This document shows, piece after piece, positions 61,280-64,000 of a stretch of DNA of 64,000 bases. Origin of the DNA: Polaribacter haliotis (GTDB taxonomy: Bacteria; Bacteroidota; Bacteroidia; Flavobacteriales; Flavobacteriaceae); NCBI RefSeq assembly GCF_014784055.1, contig NZ_CP061813.1, forward strand, positions 2,428,001 through 2,492,000, written 5' to 3'. Position 1 is the stretch's first letter; each line of letters opens with the position of its first letter. The notes beneath the pieces are model-generated. The model searched no databases and was not told where the DNA came from. It saw nothing but the letters and a program-made list of their open reading frames with translations. The translations under genes were made by a program, and so were the position numbers.

Positions 61280-61738
61280 TTACTTCTTTTTGATGTTTGT
61301 TTCGTAAATTTCAATCCATTCTTTTACAGATAATTTTTTACATAATTCTGCAATTAAATCATAAGGAATATCATCTACTTTTTTAAAACGGATACAACTT
61401 TTCCCCATATCTAATTTTCGAGAATTGTGTTTTGGATATTCATTTACAAACCAATCATGGATTTCTGGAACTGCATAAATTCCACTATGATATAGATTAA
61501 CGGAGTTTTTCTGAGAAGCAAAACTCATAAAAGGCAAAGGTTCTTCTGGTTTACAATGATAACCATTTGGATAAATTTTATGTGGAACATAATACCCAAT
61601 CATTCCATATTGCATGCCTTCCTCAAAGTCTTTTGGGAGATTTTCTTTGATGATTTTTCGAAGCTTTTTAAGCGCTTCTTGTCTTTCTTCAGGAACTTGA
61701 CTAATGTAATCTTCAGGAGAATTTGCTTTGTATTGCAT
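61280..61738 (-). CDS. DUF1801-family protein
   Basis: The 152-residue protein carries a DUF1801 domain (EDYISQVPEERQEALKKLRKII, PLPFMSFASQKNSVNLYHSGIYAV, MGKSCIRFKKVDDIPYDLIAEL). Proteins of this fold have a small alpha/beta YdhG-like structure, and their role is not established. Flanked on both sides by dispersed repeats. Confidence 0.83.
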   Translation of the reverse strand: MQYKANSPEDYISQVPEERQEALKKLRKIIKENLPKDFEEGMQYGMIGYYVPHKIYPNGYHCKPEEPLPFMSFASQKNSVNLYHSGIYAVPEIHDWFVNEYPKHNSRKLDMGKSCIRFKKVDDIPYDLIAELCKKLSVKEWIEIYETNIKKK

Positions 61739-61965
61739 AATTAGATTTTTGAGGATTACAAGTTAGCAATTTTTTTTTGAGTATGTCATTTCGAATGAAA
61801 CGCAGTGGAGTTTAGAAATTTTATTTGTTAAACTATTTACTGTGAGATTTCTCCACAAGGTCGAAATGACAAATGAATGTCATTTTGAGCGAAGCAAAGC
61901 GAAGTCGAAAAATCTACTTTTTTAATGAGATTTCTCCATAAAGTCGAAATGACAAATAGATTCAG
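61739..61965. repeat. Array of dispersed repeats (GAGATTTCTCCACAAGGTCGAAATGAC type)
   Basis: Four units lie in 227 bases. They are GTCATTTCGAATGAAACGC (61787), GAGATTTCTCCACAAGGTC followed by GAAATGAC (61848-61872), GTCATTTTGAGCGAAGCAA followed by AGCGAAGTCGAAAAATC (61879-61914) and GAGATTTCTCCATAAAGTC followed by GAAATGAC (61927-61952). They occur in both orientations, so inverted pairs can form long hairpins. No gene is visible. Confidence 0.7.
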
Positions 61966-62904
61966 TTAACAAAATTTTACTTTTATTTTATCGACAATTG
62001 TTTGCGCTAGTTTTTCTTTGCTTTCAACAGTCCAACCAGCAACATGTGGAGAGAGAATTACGTTTTCTGATTTGATTAAATAATTAAAAGCATCTGGCAT
62101 TTTATCATCAGAAAAAAGATTTTCAAAAGAGGTTTTTTCATACTCTAAAACATCTAAACCTGCACCTAAAATTTTACCAGTTTTTAAAGCTGAAACCAAA
62201 TCTTTTGTAACTACAGATGTTCCACGTGCAGTATTTATCAACCAGAAATTCTTTTTAAAACTATTGATAAAATTCGCATTTACCATGTTTTTTGTGAGGT
62301 TAGTTTGTGGCGTGTGTAAGCTTAAAACATTAGCATTTTCTTGTAATTCTTGCAATGAAACTTGCATACAATTTTCATCGCCAACATTTGGTTTTAAATC
62401 GTAACAAAGAACATTTACATCGAAACCACGCAATTTTTTTGCGAAAGATTTTCCCATGTTTCCATAACCAATTAAACCAACCGTTTTTCCATCGAGTTCT
62501 ATTCCGCGATTTTCTTCACGCAACCATTTTCCGTTTCTAACTTCTTTATCGGCTTTATTCAACTTATTAAAAAGCGATAATAACATTCCTAAAGAATGTT
62601 CGCCAACTGCATTTCTGTTTCCTTCTGGTGCAGCAATTAATTCGATATTTTTAGATGTTGCATAATCACAATCGATATTTTCTAAACCAGCACCAACTCT
62701 TCCAATAAACTTTAAATTTGTGGCTTTGTCCAGGAAGTTTTTATCAATAGAAAACCTACTTCTAATTATAAAACCATCGTAATTATGAATTTTTGCTTCA
62801 ATTTCTTCTTTTGAAGACGTGTAATCTTCATCATTAGTGAAACCCAACTCACAGAGTTGTTTCAGTAGAAGTGGATGGTTTGTATCTAAATGTAGGATTT
62901 TCAT
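61966..62904 (-). CDS. D-2-hydroxyacid dehydrogenase (D-3-phosphoglycerate dehydrogenase-like)
   Basis: The 312-residue protein shows the family order: SRFSIDKNFLDKATNLKFIGRVGAGLENID, the NAD-binding GLIGYGNMGKSFAKKL, then NTARGTSVV (catalytic Arg), the DVLEYE Glu and LSPHVAGWT (catalytic His). It is likely an NAD-dependent dehydrogenase of 3-phosphoglycerate or another 2-hydroxyacid; lack of a C-terminal ACT domain leaves the substrate open. Its start is one base before the stop of the upstream membrane protein gene. Confidence 0.88.
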   Translation of the reverse strand: MKILHLDTNHPLLLKQLCELGFTNDEDYTSSKEEIEAKIHNYDGFIIRSRFSIDKNFLDKATNLKFIGRVGAGLENIDCDYATSKNIELIAAPEGNRNAVGEHSLGMLLSLFNKLNKADKEVRNGKWLREENRGIELDGKTVGLIGYGNMGKSFAKKLRGFDVNVLCYDLKPNVGDENCMQVSLQELQENANVLSLHTPQTNLTKNMVNANFINSFKKNFWLINTARGTSVVTKDLVSALKTGKILGAGLDVLEYEKTSFENLFSDDKMPDAFNYLIKSENVILSPHVAGWTVESKEKLAQTIVDKIKVKFC

Positions 62905-62905
62905 T

Positions 62906-63352
62906 TTAATATTTTTTAATTATTTTGATGATTGAACCAACAGTAATAAAAAATAAAGTTCCAATAGAAAGAAATTTTAGAGATTCTTTAACTCTCTCTA
63001 TAAAACTCATTGTATCAATTATATTTTTTTCAACATCAAAAAATGAACTGTTATATAAGAATTCTGTAAATACTTTATTAAGTAAGAACACTCTGATAAA
63101 ACTTGAGAAAAAAGAAATTAACAAACCAATTAAAATAAAATATTTAATTGAGAAAACTAAACCCCTTTTTTTATAAAAAAAGAAAGTAATTACAGGAATT
63201 ATTAATAAAATTAAAAAACTAAAAAAACCATTTTGTAGCTCAAAAAGCTTTAAATTATATAAACTCAAAAACATTAATGAATGAAATAATGCGCTTTCAA
63301 GTAATATAATAAAAATAAGCTCCTTCTTTAATTTTTTAAGAATTTCACCCAC
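62906..63352 (-). CDS. Hypothetical membrane protein
   Basis: A 148-residue protein with about four hydrophobic segments (ELIFIILLESALFHSLMFLSL, FFSFLILLIIPVITFFFY, YFILIGLLISFFSSFIRVFLL, FLSIGTLFFITVGSIIKII). No motif or family is recognised. It lies between panB (13 bases) and the dehydrogenase gene (1 base), so it is likely part of that transcript. Confidence 0.6.
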   Translation of the reverse strand: MGEILKKLKKELIFIILLESALFHSLMFLSLYNLKLFELQNGFFSFLILLIIPVITFFFYKKRGLVFSIKYFILIGLLISFFSSFIRVFLLNKVFTEFLYNSSFFDVEKNIIDTMSFIERVKESLKFLSIGTLFFITVGSIIKIIKKY

Positions 63353-63365
63353 CTAATAATCTATT

Positions 63366-64000
63366 TTAATACTGCTCCTTATCACTTGGAAAATCGCCAC
63401 TTTTTACATCGGTAATATAGCTTTCAAAAGCGCCAGTCATATCTTTATATAAATCTAAATATCTACGTAAAAAACGAGGATGAAATTCGTGTGTCATTCC
63501 AATCATATCATGGGTAACTAAAACCTGTCCATCAACACCATTTCCAGCGCCAATTCCAATTACAGGAATAGAAATTGCATCTGCAACTTGCTTTGCTAAT
63601 TTTGCAGGAACTTTCTCTAAAACAATGGCAAAACAACCAATTCTTTCGAGCATTAAAGCATCTTCCATTAATTGTTCTGCTTCTTCTTCCTCTTTAGCTC
63701 TAACAGTATACGTTCCGAATTTATAAATAGATTGTGGCGTTAAACCCAAATGGCCCATTACAGGAATTCCGGCATTTAAAATACGTTTTATAGATTCTTT
63801 TACTTCTTTTCCACCTTCTAATTTTATAGAATGTCCTCCAGATTCTTTCATAATTCGAATCGCAGAACGCAAGGCTTCTTTTGGGTCCGATTGGTAACTT
63901 CCGAAAGGTAAATCTACCACCACCAAACAACGCTCAATAGCTCTAACCACAGAACTTGCATGATAAATCATTTGATCTAAAGTAATTGGCAACGTAGTTT
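63366..64000 (-). CDS. panB: 3-methyl-2-oxobutanoate hydroxymethyltransferase (partial, N-terminus outside the window)
   Basis: The visible 211 codons end at the normal C-terminus. The frame is still open at the window edge, with the N-terminal TIM-barrel strands missing; the TTG at 63992 is internal. The landmarks [60 protein letters not shown] and [22 protein letters not shown] are characteristic of PanB. The enzyme adds a hydroxymethyl group from methylene-THF to 2-oxoisovalerate in pantothenate and CoA synthesis. Confidence 0.96.
   Translation of the reverse strand, partial: TTLPITLDQMIYHASSVVRAIERCLVVVDLPFGSYQSDPKEALRSAIRIMKESGGHSIKLEGGKEVKESIKRILNAGIPVMGHLGLTPQSIYKFGTYTVRAKEEEEAEQLMEDALMLERIGCFAIVLEKVPAKLAKQVADAISIPVIGIGAGNGVDGQVLVTHDMIGMTHEFHPRFLRRYLDLYKDMTGAFESYITDVKSGDFPSDKEQY

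Noticed and set aside
61739..61965. CRISPR array
   Set aside because: The repeats are inverted relative to each other, vary in sequence and lack uniform spacers; no cas gene is present.
62218..62233. parS-like TGTTCCACGTGCAGTA inside the D-2-hydroxyacid dehydrogenase gene
   Set aside because: The right arm has three mismatches and the bases encode the conserved catalytic Asn-Thr-Ala-Arg-Gly-Thr motif, so coding constraint explains the match.

Overview
The window looks like chromosomal DNA of a marine member of the Flavobacteriaceae (Bacteroidota), close to Polaribacter or its relatives. The signs are low GC content, TANNTTTG-type promoter elements, a type IX secretion sorting domain, BACON and TonB-receptor architectures, lipoproteins with SC(x) lipoboxes, and protein sequences typical of the family (RecA, MnmG, PheS, DUF4175, YbeY). 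I see no phage, transposase, CRISPR array, rRNA or tRNA. This genus-level call is inference from recognised protein families, not a database match.

Layout. (1) 1-8.4 kb, all minus strand: a type III polyketide synthase (T3PKS) cluster with FAD reductase, methyltransferase, T3PKS, hotdog dehydratase, ketosynthase and the first codons of a probable acyl carrier protein. It is interrupted by a secreted PL6 (alginate lyase/chondroitinase B-like) gene that has its own palindromic operator-like site. (2) 8.4-14.3 kb, minus: GNAT, DNA polymerase IV, ACT protein, hydrolase, two LysE-type exporters and glutamate dehydrogenase. (3) 14.5-34.6 kb, mixed housekeeping: pheS, NhaC antiporter, a frameshifted glpD, gpsA, dut, recA, an RNA pseudouridine synthase and others. 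This stretch also holds three members of a small secreted protein family I cannot name. (4) 34.6-41.3 kb: a cell-surface signalling island. An ECF sigma factor, FecR anti-sigma and STN-domain TonB receptor face, divergently, a repeat lipoprotein, a zincin lipoprotein and an outer-membrane barrel. (5) 41.3-52.9 kb: elaA-like, rpiB, a 557-bp gene-free region rich in DnaA-box-like 9-mers, a lipid kinase, rnr, tatA, a LytTR regulator, a stomatin-like protein and gltX. (6) 53-59.7 kb, plus: DUF4175 giant coiled-coil protein, ybeY, mnmG and a methyltransferase, with parS-like palindromes flanking mnmG. (7) 59.8-64 kb, minus: small stress or membrane proteins, a D-2-hydroxyacid dehydrogenase and truncated panB, with clusters of short dispersed intergenic repeats.

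Most notable signals. A bipartite motif GTAGGG-N14-GTTGTT with exactly conserved spacing occurs four times: between sigma and fecR, twice upstream of the divergent lipoprotein gene, and 12 kb away upstream of one small secreted protein. I read it as the target promoter of the ECF sigma factor, which would define a small regulon that includes an uncharacterised surface system. The 42.24-42.80 kb gap is a candidate replication origin, and the parS-like sites near 54-59 kb fit an origin-proximal location. A dispersed intergenic repeat appears to have inserted in frame into gltX, adding about nine residues. Two genes carry apparent inactivating lesions: glpD (one-base deletion in an A run) and a GNAT (in-frame TAA).
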